This document shows, one piece after another, positions 44,432 through 55,734 of a stretch of 64,000 nt of DNA. The notes beneath the pieces are model-generated. The model saw only the letters and a list, made by a program, of their open reading frames with translations. It did no database searches and had not been told where the DNA came from. The stretch's first letter is position 1; each line of letters starts with the position of its first letter. Where the stretch lies: NCBI GenBank assembly GCA_030847615.1, contig JAUMIR010000004.1, forward strand, positions 75,547,001 through 75,611,000, written 5' to 3'. This stretch comes from Gambelia wislizenii (Eukaryota; Chordata; Lepidosauria; Squamata; Crotaphytidae). The translations under genes were made by a program, and so were the position numbers.

Positions 44432-47400
44432 GTAACTTGCAAGTCTGCTTTTGCTGGCATTAGTCAGAATGAATGAAGGCACACAAAACTTCATCCCATC
44501 AAGGCATTAAAGCAGTTTAAAACTATTGTTCTTGAGCTTGCATTTGCTGCCCCTTAAATTTGCAAAGAGAGCCAGCATGGCATAGTGGTTTGAGCATTGG
44601 ACTACGACTCTGAAGACCAGGGTTCAAATGCCCACTCGGCCATGGAAACCCATTGGGTGACCTTGGGCAAGTCACACTCTCTCAAGCCTCAGAGGAAGGC
44701 AAAGGCAAAGGCAAACCTCTTCTGAACAAAATTTGCAGTGTACTTATTTCCAAAATACAACTAGGTCATTAAAAGCAAATGCACGTGCCACTCGCAGTCT
44801 CAAGTTGTATCACACTGATATATTCTTCCAGCAGTTAAAGGCATCCTTTAGAGTATTTCATCATTGTACGAAACCAAAAGGAGTTGTGTCAAGGAAGGAT
44901 TGCTGAACCTGTGTACTTTGCTAAACAAACACAATTTGCCAGCATATGATTTTATACAGTATCAACTCTGCCTAATATAATATGCTGTTTGGCATAATTC
45001 TTGGGGCTTCAGACCGTGGGTTTTGCTATTCCTACAGGTGACAAATGTTGACGATGAGGGCAATGAGCTGGGCTCAGGGATTATGGAGTTGACACAGAGG
45101 GAGCTTGTTTTGCACACGCACAAACGTGATGCTGTTCGGTGGCCGTACCTCTGCTTACGTCGGTATGGCTATGATTCCAACCTCTTCTCCTTTGAGAGTG
45201 GACGCCGCTGCCTGACTGGACAGGGTATGTTGATTTCTGACCAGAGACAATGGCTTAAAAATATTCTGACTTCAGAAAGTTGTGATATTAGTATAACAAC
45301 TGAGTTTTCACACTGTGGCATGTAGCAAATGTGGTTCTTGTGTAGAAACCGTTCTGTCCTACTATGACATAGAGGATTAACTTGTGTTATTGATTTTAGG
45401 TAAATGTTAGTATTAGAATATAAGAAGAGCTGTTCTGGATCACGCCAAAGAAACACCTAATCCAGCATTTTGTCACCACAATAGTTAGCCAAAAACCTAT
45501 GGAAATCCCACAAGCAAGATATGCATGCAACAGCATCCTCACAGGCTGCTGACACACTGCAGAAATAATGCAGTTTGACTATCGTGGCTCCATCCAATGA
45601 AATCTTGAGATTTGTAGTTTGTTGTGGCACCAAAGCTGTCTGAGAGCAAAGGCTAAATATCTCACAAAACTACAAACCTCAGAATTCCATAGCATTGAGC
45701 CATAGCAGTTAAAGTGGTGTCAAGCTGCATTATTTCACAGTGTGCCAGCCACAGTTGTGATCCACAACAACTGGTATTTAGAGAGAATGCTGATACTGAA
45801 TGTCATGTATAGCCATCATGGCATAATAGCCTTTGATTATCTTTTCCTCCAAATTTGGATTTTTGTGGTTGTGTTAAATCTTATGACATTGCGATCTCTG
45901 ATGTCGTAAACTATGAAATCACTCATCTTTCAGGTACATTGGTAGTCTGATAGGAGGTATGAGATTGCTTTTTGAATATGTCCTATATCATTATTGAATT
46001 CTACCAGATTTTAAAATTCAGCATGTCTTAGATAGATGAGGCAGCCCAGTTTTGGCATTAGAAAGGTGGCACTATGTCATAAGAGGATAAAAGCTTCCAT
46101 TGCTAGGTAGATCTAATACAAGGGTGTAGAATATGTAGTCTAGATGTTGTTGGACTGCAGCTTCCATCAGCTCTAGCCAGTGTAGCTAGTTGTGAGAGAT
46201 GATGTGAGTTGCAGTCCTATAACTTTTAAAGATAATTTTTATTGAGCACAAACCACAAATGTTAAAGGAAAAACAAACCAACAAGGAATACACCACATAT
46301 ATACAAATCCTATAAATGTTCATTACAATTAAATTACAACAACTTCTTCTAATTACAAAAGAAAAGCTACAAACTAAACAGTTAAAAGCTGACTCTCTGC
46401 TTTCTTATTTAAGATGTAAATGCTATATCCAAATAAACCTATTACACTATTAGTCCTATAACACTTGAAGGTGTTCTCCAACACATTGTGTCCATTAAGG
46501 GATCAGCCAGATGTTCCTGGAAGACTAATGAAATGTGTTTCAGTTAATCATGCATTGTTGTCTTCAACATTTTGTTTTCAGAGGCATAGTGCCTTCTGAA
46601 TATAGGGTTTTCATTTTTAGCTATCATAGCTGACAGCTAGTGATAGATACATCCTCCATAAATTTCTTTAATCTTTTCTTAAAGTCCTGCTCCTTTATGC
46701 AGAGCAAAAGCTTTCATTTTCATTTTAGAGCAATAGTGTCCAACCTGTGGCCCTCCAGGTGTTTTGGACTCCAACTCCCAGAAGCACGAGCTAGCTGGTC
46801 CAATGGTCAGGAATTCTGGGGGCTGTAGTCCAAAACACCTGGAGGGCCATAGGTTGGACACGACTGCTTTACAGAAAACAAGTTCTGCCATACCTATTAA
46901 CATTGGGAATGGTGGTTTGTTTTAATCAAAGTTAGTTAAGAAAAACAGAAGAAGTAGAAAATGAATAGTAGAAATTAATGGGCAGAATATTTCCTGTCAC
47001 AGAATGTAACCCCAGCTCTTACATTCCTTGATATGACTGTCCATAGAGCCTAAGAACTATGATCTGCATGTTCGCTTTAAACATTTAGTTTCAGTTTCTG
47101 TTTTACAAAGAGCTAATAGCTTATGGTAGATATACTTTACATTAGTATCCTTTTAATATAATGCCATGCTTTATAGGAGAAAGGGAGAGAAAGGCCCGGT
47201 CTACACGATTAAAAAAAAAACCTGTTTGGGGGGTAAAAAATCCAAAAAGGCAGCTGCTTGTATGCGTATGATCCGCCTACACGATTTTTTACTCCCCCTA
47301 AACTCCCTATGACTCCCCCTTCCCCAGCTGGCTGGAGCAAGTGATCCAAGTGGCGGTTTTAAATCTCCCGCTTTAATTTTTTTTTTTAAATGGTGCCTGT

Positions 47401-50400
47401 TTTGTGGATAGTTGGTTTTCCATATTTACAGAACAACATAAAAAGGAATAAATGTAAAATTCATGGACTTACCGGACTCTCGCTTAGCCGGGAATCCAAC
47501 ATGGCGGCCACTCCCAATTCCCTTCTTAGCTAGCCCCGCCCCCTGTGCTCGGCCAGCTAATCAGATTACACAGCCTGTTCGTATGTGTGCGAATGGGGTG
47601 TACAGACCATTGACAATACGAACGGCTGTACGGATTTTAAGTCGAGATTCGCTAATCCTCCGAAACGCCGAATCCACGGAGTTTACGGGGGATTCGCTAG
47701 CCCCCCTTCTGAATGACACGTATGCATCCGAATGGCTGTGTGTACAGATGATCGCTCTTCCGAACGCCATACGTATTTTTTTTACCGTATAGGCGGGGCC
47801 AAAGACGTAAATCATGCGTGCGTGTGTGTGTGTTTCTTGTTGGCTCCCCATTTGTAAGGTGTTGCTTTCTCAAAGAGAGCACTGATCTCTCCCGGCAGTT
47901 TCTGTCTGCATGATCTCGATGCAAAAATTACCCCCCCCAAACAATAATAACTAGGGCCTCCCAGTTCAAAATAGTGAAAGCTAGAAAGATAGGTTTTGTT
48001 AGCTATATGCCCTGTTATTTTGTTGGTCTGTATAGGCTTCCATGAGTATTCCCCCCGCCCACTCAGCTATATTTCCCTTCTTTATTTCCCTTGTGGCCTT
48101 GTTGTACACACTTATTTTACTTGAATGGCCAGTTCTTTTATATGACGGAAGATAAAGTAGAAATGGAGTGATGTGTGTGCGATCTGGCTTTCAAAAAGAA
48201 AAAGAAAACAACGGCAAGAACAGATTTCTTCAGAATAGCAACTGTTGTTGCCATGTTCTTGTCCTTGTTGCTATGGGGTTTTTGTGCGTACTTAGTGCAT
48301 GCTTGAGTCCGATTGGTTTGTTCACCATAGTCAGGCAATTGATAGAAATACTTTACTGGGTGGAGGGGTGGTGTTGCAGTTCAGTATACTATCAAACTGA
48401 TCCATTGTCTCTTCCTCTTAAGTACCTGTTTCAGTTCATGTAAATCAATAAAAAGATTGCTGTGATTCACCAGAAGGGATCAGGCCCTCAAATTTTACTT
48501 ACAAACAAGATGGGAAATGGCCTGTTGTGTTCCTTGTGTCTTATCCCTACTATTATGAGCTTATTCTGCCTTGCCCTTAAATCTGGTGGAGTTATTAAAC
48601 TACTGTGTATTTTAAAAGATGCATCATGATTTACCAAGTAATACCAGCAATAACAGCCTTATTAAGACTTCTGTCTTCCCCCTCCTTCTTCCTTCATTTC
48701 CCTTCTCTCTTTCTACCCTTTCCCTCCTTTTTTACCTGCTGTGTTTCCCTCATGTTGACTAATAAGTCAGGGGTGAATGGATAAAGCGAGGGATGGAATT
48801 GTTAAGAAAATCAAGTTTGAATTACTTGTTCAGAAATTGTTTAGGATGAAAAAGCCCCAGTAGCATGGAAGTAATGATAAAATGTGCTGTTTGATCAGCC
48901 AGCAATTGTTGATTGTCCTTTGCTTGGGACAAGAGGATTTGCACTCTGCATGTTTGTGTCACTGAAGTTCAAGTTAAAACATGTTCAAATACCTTATAAA
49001 ATGTATTCTTTCCTGACCAGAGTGGTTCATGAAACAGGTCAGATCTCCCTTTTCTGTTTGATTTGGTGGCTGGAAATAGCTGTCTTCAGAAGAAAAGTAC
49101 CAAAAAAGTACAAAACCTAAGAAGTTTATTTTTCCTTTTCAAGTCCTAAATAATCTGGGACCAAGGATACCCCAGGGAGCACTGTCTCCCCAAAGAGGTA
49201 CTCTTCTGATCCACTGGGCACATGGATATATCAGGAGTCCCTGCTTCAATGGCTGTTGTGGCACACAGAACTTAGGCTGCTGCTGAGAAGGAGGAGGGCG
49301 TTTGGAACTTCCTCACTAGGGCCACACTGTCAAACTTTAGGTAGGCACATGACAGAAATGTGTCTTAAAAATGGCCTTAGGCCATTTTGATTATATTTTT
49401 GGTGTTGGTCTTAACGTTGCATTCTGTCTTAGAGCTTGTCTACACCAGCAAAAAATGTGGACTCACTCTGAATCTGGTGCTGACAGTCCAGATGATGTAT
49501 GACTATTTCTGGAAAGGAACCATTTTTTTGCCCTTAACCTGACTTTGCTCTGAACTAAGCAAAGTTGGGGAAAACTCCAGGGTTTCCCAGAAACTCCACA
49601 GTGACCTTGGGTTCTTTTGCTGTCTGGACAGCTGGATGGGGTCCAATTTGGCCTGATCCAGTTGTCCACATGAAAATGTGGTGGCATCTCCCTTACTCTG
49701 CACTGAGTAGTACAGGGAAGATGATGGATGAGAGCCACCACCTCACCAGCCAAGCAGCAACCCCTTCCTTGTTGATCACATGCCTGGGTGCCCCATTCTG
49801 ACCTCAGTAGAAGCAGTGATGCTGGCCAAGCTCTCACAGGAAGCTGCTTGGCTTGTGAGAAGGCGGTGACTCCAAAAACAGGGGACAGGCCAGAAGGTTT
49901 GATGCGATGTCGGTCCAGCTGGCCCATGTGGACAATGATGGCTGTCACACCAGATTTGCTTGTGGCCGCCATTGTGGTCAAGCCAGTGCCAGTCCGGAGC
50001 ATAATGTTGCAGACTGGCCCCGGATTTAAGTGGACAGTGTAGATGTGCCCTCAATGTTTTAATTGATTTACAGGTAGTTTTATACATTCTTTATACTGAA
50101 GCTACCTTGAGGACCAGGTGATACCTATTAGGTGGGGTAGAAATTAAATGATAAAGATATCCACCAATGGACCTAATAAGGCTGGATGTTTTCTAAATTT
50201 CAGGTATTTACAGCTTGATTTGCACTTTAATTCATTGTTGTAAATGAAATGCTGTCCAGTCAGTTCATATCTATCAAGGTGGTATTAAATCGATCTTTCT
50301 CTTCTTTTTCCCAATATCCTTTTGATATTTGCCTAGGAATTTTTGCATTCAAGTGCTCAAGAGCAGAGGAGATTTTTAACCTGCTGCAGGACCTGATGCA

Positions 50401-53400
50401 ATGTAACAGTATTAATGTGGTGGAGGAGCCTGTAGTCATCACCAGGAATAGTCATGCTGCTGAGCTGGAACTTCCTCGGACACCGCAGACACCCAGTAGT
50501 AAGGTTCTCCCACCGTTCGGCAGAAAGAGGGGCTGTAGTCGCATGTCAGCTAAAGCATTTTATTTTTTAAAAAACTCAACCATGACTTATTCCACTAGAA
50601 ACTACGGTATACTATTCTGCAGGGTCATCACATTCTGTTGCGGAATGCTTTCACCCAAGACCGGAAGGCCAATCCGCTTCTCCAGTATAGGACTCTGACA
50701 CTGTAGCACCATGCAGGAGATTCACTGTTTTGCATCAAGAGTTTTTTTTTATTCACTTTTACTGAAGTGGGACCACTCGTGGTTGCTATCCTTGCCTATA
50801 TGATCCATCTCCATGTGAATTGAGTTAACAGTTAATCCTCTTACCCCCATTTGTTGTAAAATCAGTTCAGTTTGTGTCCCATGTGGTACGTTTACTGTAA
50901 AACTTTAAATGGTGTGCTCATGTGATACCTTGTTTCCAAGGCAACCATTTAAACAGCAGATCTCAGTTATGCCCTATACAGACTTCTGTGTAATTTCAGT
51001 TGGGACCTTCAAAGTTACTGTAGAAAGTATCCATGAGAAAATCAATAGGTTCTTAATGTCTGCCTCGTTTACAGCTTCTGTGTTCTTGGCAATTCAGCAT
51101 TTCACCATGGGAAATACCGTAATCTGGCCTGACCTGTACGATGTATCCCATCCCTTACAGTGGAGACCCTCTTTGCCTCTACTGGACAGAGAATCCACAC
51201 TTTCTTTGTAGATATATATGTAGTCTCATTTAAAGCCAGTTTTGGAGTTCTGGTAGCCATGGCCATCCTATAACACAAATCTCATATTTCTCCAGCTCTA
51301 GGATATACAATTCCAGGGTTTCCTAATGGGTTCCATAGCTTCCCTGCAGAGGCCACAACCTGTCCTGCAGTTCGACATACCTCCATGGGCAGTTTAAGGC
51401 ATTCTTCCGTTGGCGAGGACTCCACACATGCTCTCATTATCCCTGATGATCAAGTAAGTTCTCCTTATGGTGTGCAGAATATGTGTCCCAATGTGCTAGG
51501 AAAGGTGCACCTGTTTAGGGAAACAAAAACCTATTCTTTGTCACTTACACTGTTCTATGTCGATATAAACCTGTTTTTTTCTTTAAAATTTGATGGGCAT
51601 GGTGAGGTATCACTCATTTCTAATTACAGGAAAGCTGCAGTGCCTATACCTTTATTAACAGGGGAAGTTGCATCTGAGAGAAACCTTTCTCTCTCTGCAT
51701 AAATGACATTTTCATACTTATTGGTGGTGGTATGTTTCTTTCTAACTTTTCTGCAGTCATCAACCACCCTGTCTATGCAAGCCTATTATTTAAATAATTT
51801 AATCCAGTTATTTTGCAATGAACACTATAGGTTGGGTGGGTGGGGAAGGGAAATAAGTAGAAATTAAACTGATTTTTTTTAAATGGATTTTTAAAAATTC
51901 CTGGTTCTGCATGGGGTGTGTCACAAGACTGAAACTGAAAATGTCTTTTTTCTTTCTTGGTTCTTAGGAACTAAATTTAACCTGTGCAAGCATCTATGAT
52001 ATAAAATATTTATAGGGCTGCTTTTAGGGGGAAAATCCTCCCAGGACATCTTCTAATTTATAAGCACATAATATAACAATAAATTCTGAAACATTAATAC
52101 TAAAAATATTTCTTTAAAAACCAGCAAAAACATTAACATAAAAACATCTGGCCAGGTAGAAACTCTTGAAGCCACTAAATAATTATAGCTAAAACCACAT
52201 AATATAACGAACAACCTAGTAAAATCCTATTAAAAGAAACAGGCCTTTAAAAGAGCTAGAAAGACTAATCCATTTTCCACTGTTTCTTTTAATAGGATTT
52301 TACTAGGTTGTTGGTTATATTATATTCAGGTAGCTGCAATTTGCACTAATTGATATTTTTGATCTGTCTTTAATGAAGTCCTGTGTAGAATGCATTATAG
52401 CAAATCAGTAGTCACAATGGACAACTAAAAGGAAAGTCCATTCTCTCCAGATAGGGTTGCTGTTGATTTATTGATCTAAGCTGGTAAAAAGTATTCCCAG
52501 TCATCACTGCCACCTGAGCTTCTCCAGTTAATACATACTAAGTTGTGATTCACACAACACAATCCTTTGCATGCTAACTTAGAAGTAGGTCCCACTGTTT
52601 TCAATGGGTGCTTACTCCCTAATGTGTTTAGGATTTCAGCTTTATGCTTAGATCAAGTCTCCCTTTACCTCAAGAGAAAAATAATTTAAAGAAAAATAAG
52701 GTAAGTTGCATCAGAGATGTCCCATGCCATCATATGTTTACCTCATCTGTTGATCCTATACTTGCAAGTCTCTCTTCTTCTGAATGCAGACTCTTCCCCC
52801 ACTGTATTAACACTGCAAGCTGATACCTTGATAGCCTGTCCGCATGAATATGTTTCCTGACACTTGTTCTTTGTTCCTCTCCTCACCACCCTCCAACTAT
52901 TCTTCTCTCCTTGCAGTCCCACACATATGTGAACACAGCTGGTGGTGAGGAAGAGATGAGGGGTCACCACTGCATGCACTCCTTGCCTGAAGTCCATCCT
53001 CCTATTTCCCATCCCAACCATAGCTGCTCCCTAGAGGAACGGAATCCTCAGATATACCTACAGCCAGGAGAGGTGAAGTTTGTGATGGGCCCTGCCCCTG
53101 GTTACCGGCACATGATGACATGTGATGGTTTCTGCCGACCTCACTGGGAGTGTGCAGGGCATATCTGCACCCACAATAACAACAATGAGTGCAAAGATGA
53201 GTGTCTCACCTCAAAGTGTGTCTATGAGAATATCAATGGGCTCCTGCCCTCTCGAGGTACCTTACTTCGTCGGGGCAGTGGGCGCTTGAAAATGGCCCGA
53301 GAAGATCTGAATCCACCCACCTGCTCTCATCGTCGGACCACCCTACTGCACTATGAGAATCTGCCCTCACTGCCACCTGTGTGGGAGTGCCAACCATTGA

Positions 53401-53852
53401 GGCAAGATCAGGATGAGGAGGACTCTGGAGATGCAATGACACCTTCACCCAATGGTTATACTGAGCCTGAGGAGGCGGACCCTTTGCGAAACTACATGAA
53501 TTCAGAAAGTGCTGCACTGCATGGAGGCCGGCATAGGGGGAGTTGCTTACAACGACGTCGCAATTGTACACCTAGTGTCTTCAATTTTGACTTTCGCCGA
53601 CCCTGTTTGGAGCAGCCAAGGCAGCTCAACTATATCCAGGTGGAACTGGAGGATGACCCTCACAAAGGGTGCCAAAGCACACCAGTCCCCCGTGCCCCAT
53701 GTTCTGCTGCCCACCCAGCCCGCAGGACGGATTCCTACGCAGTCATTGACCTTAAAAAGACAGCAGCCATGTCCAACTTGCAGAGGGCGCTGCCAAGGGA
53801 TGATGGGACTTCTAGGAAAACGCGGCATAACAGCACTGACCTCCCTCTGTAA
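44366..53852 (+). CDS. FRS3: FRS3, fibroblast growth factor receptor substrate 3
   Basis: Membrane-anchored docking adaptor that links activated FGF and neurotrophin receptors to Grb2 and Shp2 and so to Ras-MAPK. Five coding exons (44366-44431, 45038-45224, 50337-50498, 51296-51453, 52917-53852) join in phase to 502 residues; mammalian FRS3 is about 490. MGTCCSC at the start gives Gly2 for myristoylation with Ser6 and cysteines. Residues about 13-115 form the IRS-type PTB domain (RRYGYDSNLFSFESGRRC near 63-80). Docking tyrosines: Y195 (YVNT), Y294 (YENI), Y337 (YENL) and Y384 (YMNS) are Grb2-type; Y430 (YIQV) and Y465 (YAVI) are Shp2-type. The C-terminus RKTRHNSTDLPL and HNNNNE near residue 280 favour FRS3 over FRS2. 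All splice sites are GT-AG. Start context ATTATGG is good. No disruption seen. Confidence 0.97.
44565..44728 (+). mobile_element. Sauria-type SINE, 3'-truncated, in FRS3 intron
   Basis: tRNA-like head GAGCCAGCATGGCATAGTGG with B-box GGTTCAAAT, body to GAAGGCAAAGGCAAAGGC, and ending before the BovB-like tail. Nevertheless 9-bp repeats AAATTTGCA flank it (44556-44564, 44729-44737), so it inserted already short. Confidence 0.87.
45038..45224 (+). CDS. FRS3: FRS3 coding exon 2 (PTB domain)
   Basis: Acceptor CCTACAG before 45038; donor CAGG|GTATGT at 45225; ends in phase 1. It encodes residues 23-84 plus the first base of Gly85, including VTNVDDEG, MELTQRELVLHTH, WPYLCLRRYGYDSNLFSFES. Very strong PTB-domain match. 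Confidence 0.97.
45413..45540. repeat. Ancient interspersed repeat in FRS3 intron
   Basis: Framework AAGAGCTGTTCTGGATCACG ... TAATCCAGCATTTTGTC ... ACCTATGGAAATCCCACAAGC, related to 3940-4110. Family not named. Confidence 0.5.
45550..45748. mobile_element. Inverted-repeat MITE
   Basis: The left CTGACACACTGCAGAAATAA and the right end (reverse complement CTGGCACACTGTGAAATAA) are inverted. The body has AATGCAGTTTGACT, GATTTGTAGTTT and AACTACAAACCTCAG paired segments, as in the 9448 and 1694 elements. Confidence 0.78.
46130..46490. mobile_element. Old MITE split by a retroposed fragment
   Basis: Host sequence TTGTTGGACTGCAGCTTCCATC ... GAGTTGCAGTCCTATAACACTTGAAGG is a squamate hAT-like MITE. 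It is interrupted at 46224-46451 by an insert with 11-bp duplications. Confidence 0.6.
46224..46451 (-). mobile_element. Retroposed LINE 3' fragment with TSD
   Basis: A 228-bp insert between perfect 11-bp duplications AGTCCTATAAC (46213-46223 and 46452-46462). The left edge is T-rich (TTTTAAAGATAATTTTTATTG), consistent with a reverse-strand element with a degraded poly(A). No coding sequence. Family not identified; L1-like is plausible. Confidence 0.6.
46731..46866. mobile_element. Palindromic hAT-like MITE
   Basis: 136 bp with about 40-bp inverted ends (CAATAGTGTCCAACCTGTGG and reverse complement CAGTCGTGTCCAACCTATGG, both continuing CCCTCCAGGTGTTTTGGACT). Flanks TTTTAGAG and CTTTACAG match at 6 of 8, an old 8-bp duplication. 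Confidence 0.82.
47193..47800 (-). mobile_element. 0.6-kb inverted-repeat element, opposite orientation
   Basis: 608 bp with ends GGCCCGGTCTACACG and (reverse complement) GGCCCCGCCTATACGG, flanked by AAA on both sides. The interior matches the reverse complement of 29089-29687 (GACTTACCGGACTCTCGCTTAGCC against GGCTAAGCAAGGGTCTGGTAAG). Unusually CpG-rich for an intron, so a fairly recent copy. No transposase. Confidence 0.75.
47804..49431. other. FRS3 intron 2 sequence, unassigned
   Basis: Contains a CT-rich stretch at about 48675-48735. No exon or repeat end recognised. Confidence 0.45.
49432..50050. mobile_element. Inverted-repeat element of the GGGCTTGTCTA group
   Basis: The left GAGCTTGTCTACACC and the right end (reverse complement GGGCACATCTACACTG) are inverted; flanks are TTA and TCA. 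The 619-bp GC-balanced core is non-coding. The open frames on both strands (49463-50002 minus is longest) show no motif and are treated as chance frames. Confidence 0.6.
50337..50498 (+). CDS. FRS3: FRS3 coding exon 3 (end of PTB)
   Basis: Acceptor TTTGATATTTGCCTAG before 50337; donor A|GTAAGG at 50499. Begins phase 1 and ends phase 1. Encodes the end of Gly85 through IFAFKCSRAEEIFNLLQDLM, QCNSINVVEEPVV to S138. The CSRAEEIFNLLQDLMQC spelling is FRS3-like. Confidence 0.96.
51296..51453 (+). CDS. FRS3: FRS3 coding exon 4 (linker)
   Basis: Acceptor CATATTTCTCCAG before 51296; donor CAA|GTAAGT at 51454. Completes Thr139 and encodes residues 140-191, starting LGYTIPGFPNG and ending SVGEDSTHALIIPDDQ. 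Less conserved linker, but SLRHSSVGEDSTHAL is diagnostic. Confidence 0.93.
51454..52916. other. FRS3 intron 4
   Basis: A short inverted pair occurs: AACAACCTAGTAAAATCCTAT at about 52210-52230 and ATAGGATTTTACTAGGTTGTT at about 52290-52310, a hairpin of about 100 bp. 52545-52650 holds the old interspersed repeat framework. No further exon seen. Confidence 0.5.
52917..53852 (+). CDS. FRS3: FRS3 coding exon 5 (docking tail)
   Basis: Acceptor TTCTTCTCTCCTTGCAG before 52917; phase 0; TAA stop at 53850-53852. Encodes residues 192-502, the large single last exon typical of the family, with all six tyrosine docking motifs and the SNLQRALPRDDGTSRKTR end. CpG-poor but clearly constrained compared with flanking DNA. 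Confidence 0.97.
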   Translation, partial: SHTYVNTAGGEEEMRGHHCMHSLPEVHPPISHPNHSCSLEERNPQIYLQPGEVKFVMGPAPGYRHMMTCDGFCRPHWECAGHICTHNNNNECKDECLTSKCVYENINGLLPSRGTLLRRGSGRLKMAREDLNPPTCSHRRTTLLHYENLPSLPPVWECQPLRQDQDEEDSGDAMTPSPNGYTEPEEADPLRNYMNSESAALHGGRHRGSCLQRRRNCTPSVFNFDFRRPCLEQPRQLNYIQVELEDDPHKGCQSTPVPRAPCSAAHPARRTDSYAVIDLKKTAAMSNLQRALPRDDGTSRKTRHNSTDLPL

Positions 53853-55234
53853 GAGGGATGCCAAACCCAAGCACCACATTGTGGCTTTCTTTCTTGCTCT
53901 TCAGCTAATCATGTTGCATAACTGACATCTTCCCATTGTGCCCTGTGTTTCTCAGTGTGACTCACTTGGATAGCTCCATAAGGTTAACTTGAGAAACGTA
54001 GCCTCTCTGTGCCTCTTCCCATTTCCACCCCACCCCCATTTCTCCTGCCATATAGGTTTTGAAGCCTTGCCAAGTGTATGAAAACTTGACTTTACTTGTT
54101 TACAGGAAGGATAACATTACTGATACTACCTGTACTTTTCCTTCTCTTTCTTTGTATAGGAATCATATTTGGATGTCCTCCCTTCCCATTTTTGTGGGAT
54201 CCTTTTTAAGCTCCTAGTGATAGGATGTGTTGGGTTTGCAAAAAAATATCAAAACATACAAGGGAATGAGCAAAACCTATCTAAAACCTCAGTGGTACAG
54301 GTAGAATTTGATGGCAGGAAAGTGCTTTATGTTTCCTTCTTTGTTTCTGAAGGTATAGAAAGAGATATTTATTTTAAAAATATTTATTTATTTATGTTTG
54401 TTTATTGGTCAGGGGTCTACCTTTACTTTATTTATTTATTTTTATGTCTCAGAGTTAAAGTGCCAAGCAAAAGTGAAATATAACTGCTTTGCTGTTTGTT
54501 CTTCTTTCTATGAGACAGGAGGTAGTGAGCATACAGTGCTGGATTACATCCAGTTGCTTTAATGGTGCCTGTCAAAGGGCTATTAAGAGGAGGGAGAGCC
54601 CATTTAGCCTGAATCCATTGTAGTTGGGAGGCGAATTTAAGAATGGCCCTGGTCCCATGAATCCACAGAGATGATTTGAGATGTAGACAAGCCCAATTTC
54701 CTAGTTCCCATTCCCATTCCTTAGTCTTAACCTTCCTCTCTATCATTTCCATGGGACTGTATATTGCCAACCCCCTAAAAAAGCCTCTGATAGACCTTCC
54801 CATTTCTGCTGCTGCTTTCCTACTTGCCTGGCAGAGTCTTTGTGAGAAGCCAAGCTTTTAACAGTGACAGTGCTAGGAAGAAATGTAAATATAAGTCTGG
54901 TTTGCTGCTTTGCAGGTGTCGTTTGGAGCCTCTCTCCCTCAGCCTTGCCTTACTGTGTCCAGCCCTCAATTCATTTGAATACATTAGTGGACCCTGAACA
55001 ACTGTTTGTGAATAATAGGCTTGTAGACTAAACAGAGCCTTTTACATAACCTGGTTGACACATGCAGCTTTGTTTAACTGGTGGTTCCAGAGCTGCTTTA
55101 GAATGAAGATAACCCTACAATAAGGAATGTGCACATGGCAGTTCCCCCTCTTCTTCTCTCTCTCCCCATCTTTTTGTTGCTGCTGCCCCCAAAGGCAGCC
55201 CTTCCAAGAATAGTCATTTACCTACCTTTCTTGT
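53853..55234 (+). other. FRS3: FRS3 3' UTR, proximal part
   Basis: Directly follows the stop. Contains AT-rich TTTATTTATTTATG runs at about 54375-54450. No nearby convincing AATAAA plus GU-rich pair, so the transcript probably extends further. Confidence 0.5.
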
Positions 55235-55375
55235 TATGTGCTGTTAGATCAGGTCAGCCATCAGCCTAACGTATGGCAACCATATGAATGAAAAACCTCC
55301 AAGAAGGTCTTTTGGAGGGCTCTCATTACCTGACTTAGAGATCAATTAAGTCTATCCTGTGAAGCTGTTCATTTC
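55235..55375 (-). mobile_element. RTE/BovB-like 3' end, diverged
   Basis: Reverse-strand remnant with CGTATGGCAACCATATGAATG and ATTAAGTCTATCC, corresponding to the 3' ends at 18100-18230. Confidence 0.6.
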
Positions 55376-55734
55376 ATGGACTTTGACTCAGTGAAGCCAC
55401 TAGAAAAACTCAATGTATATTAAGTCTTTACAGGATTGGGGATTAGGAACCCTCCTAGCACACTGTGATTTTATTTGGCCTCCTCCTAAGGACCATTAAA
55501 GGTGGTAGCCCTTCCTTACTGATAAGACACAAGTTATAAATACATTGCTATCTGATGAAGGTCAGAGACCTTTTGTCACCTCCAAGTTATTTCTCCAGTT
55601 CTTCTCACCATAAAACAATGATTTTAATGGTTTTCATTAAGGTTTTATTTTTATCTGAAAAGACAAAGTTTAACTTTTGATTTATTTTAAATTTCTAAGG
55701 CAGCCCATCTTGAGGGTTTGAAGGGTTAGACTAT

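Noticed and set aside
49463..50002. 179-codon minus-strand frame in FRS3 intron 2
   Set aside because: Falls wholly within an inverted-repeat element; no motif, and plus-strand frames are equally long.
44366..53852. FRS2 instead of FRS3
   Set aside because: CSRAEEIFNLLQDLMQC, HNNNNE, the SYAVIDLKKT spelling and the DLPL end match FRS3 rather than FRS2.
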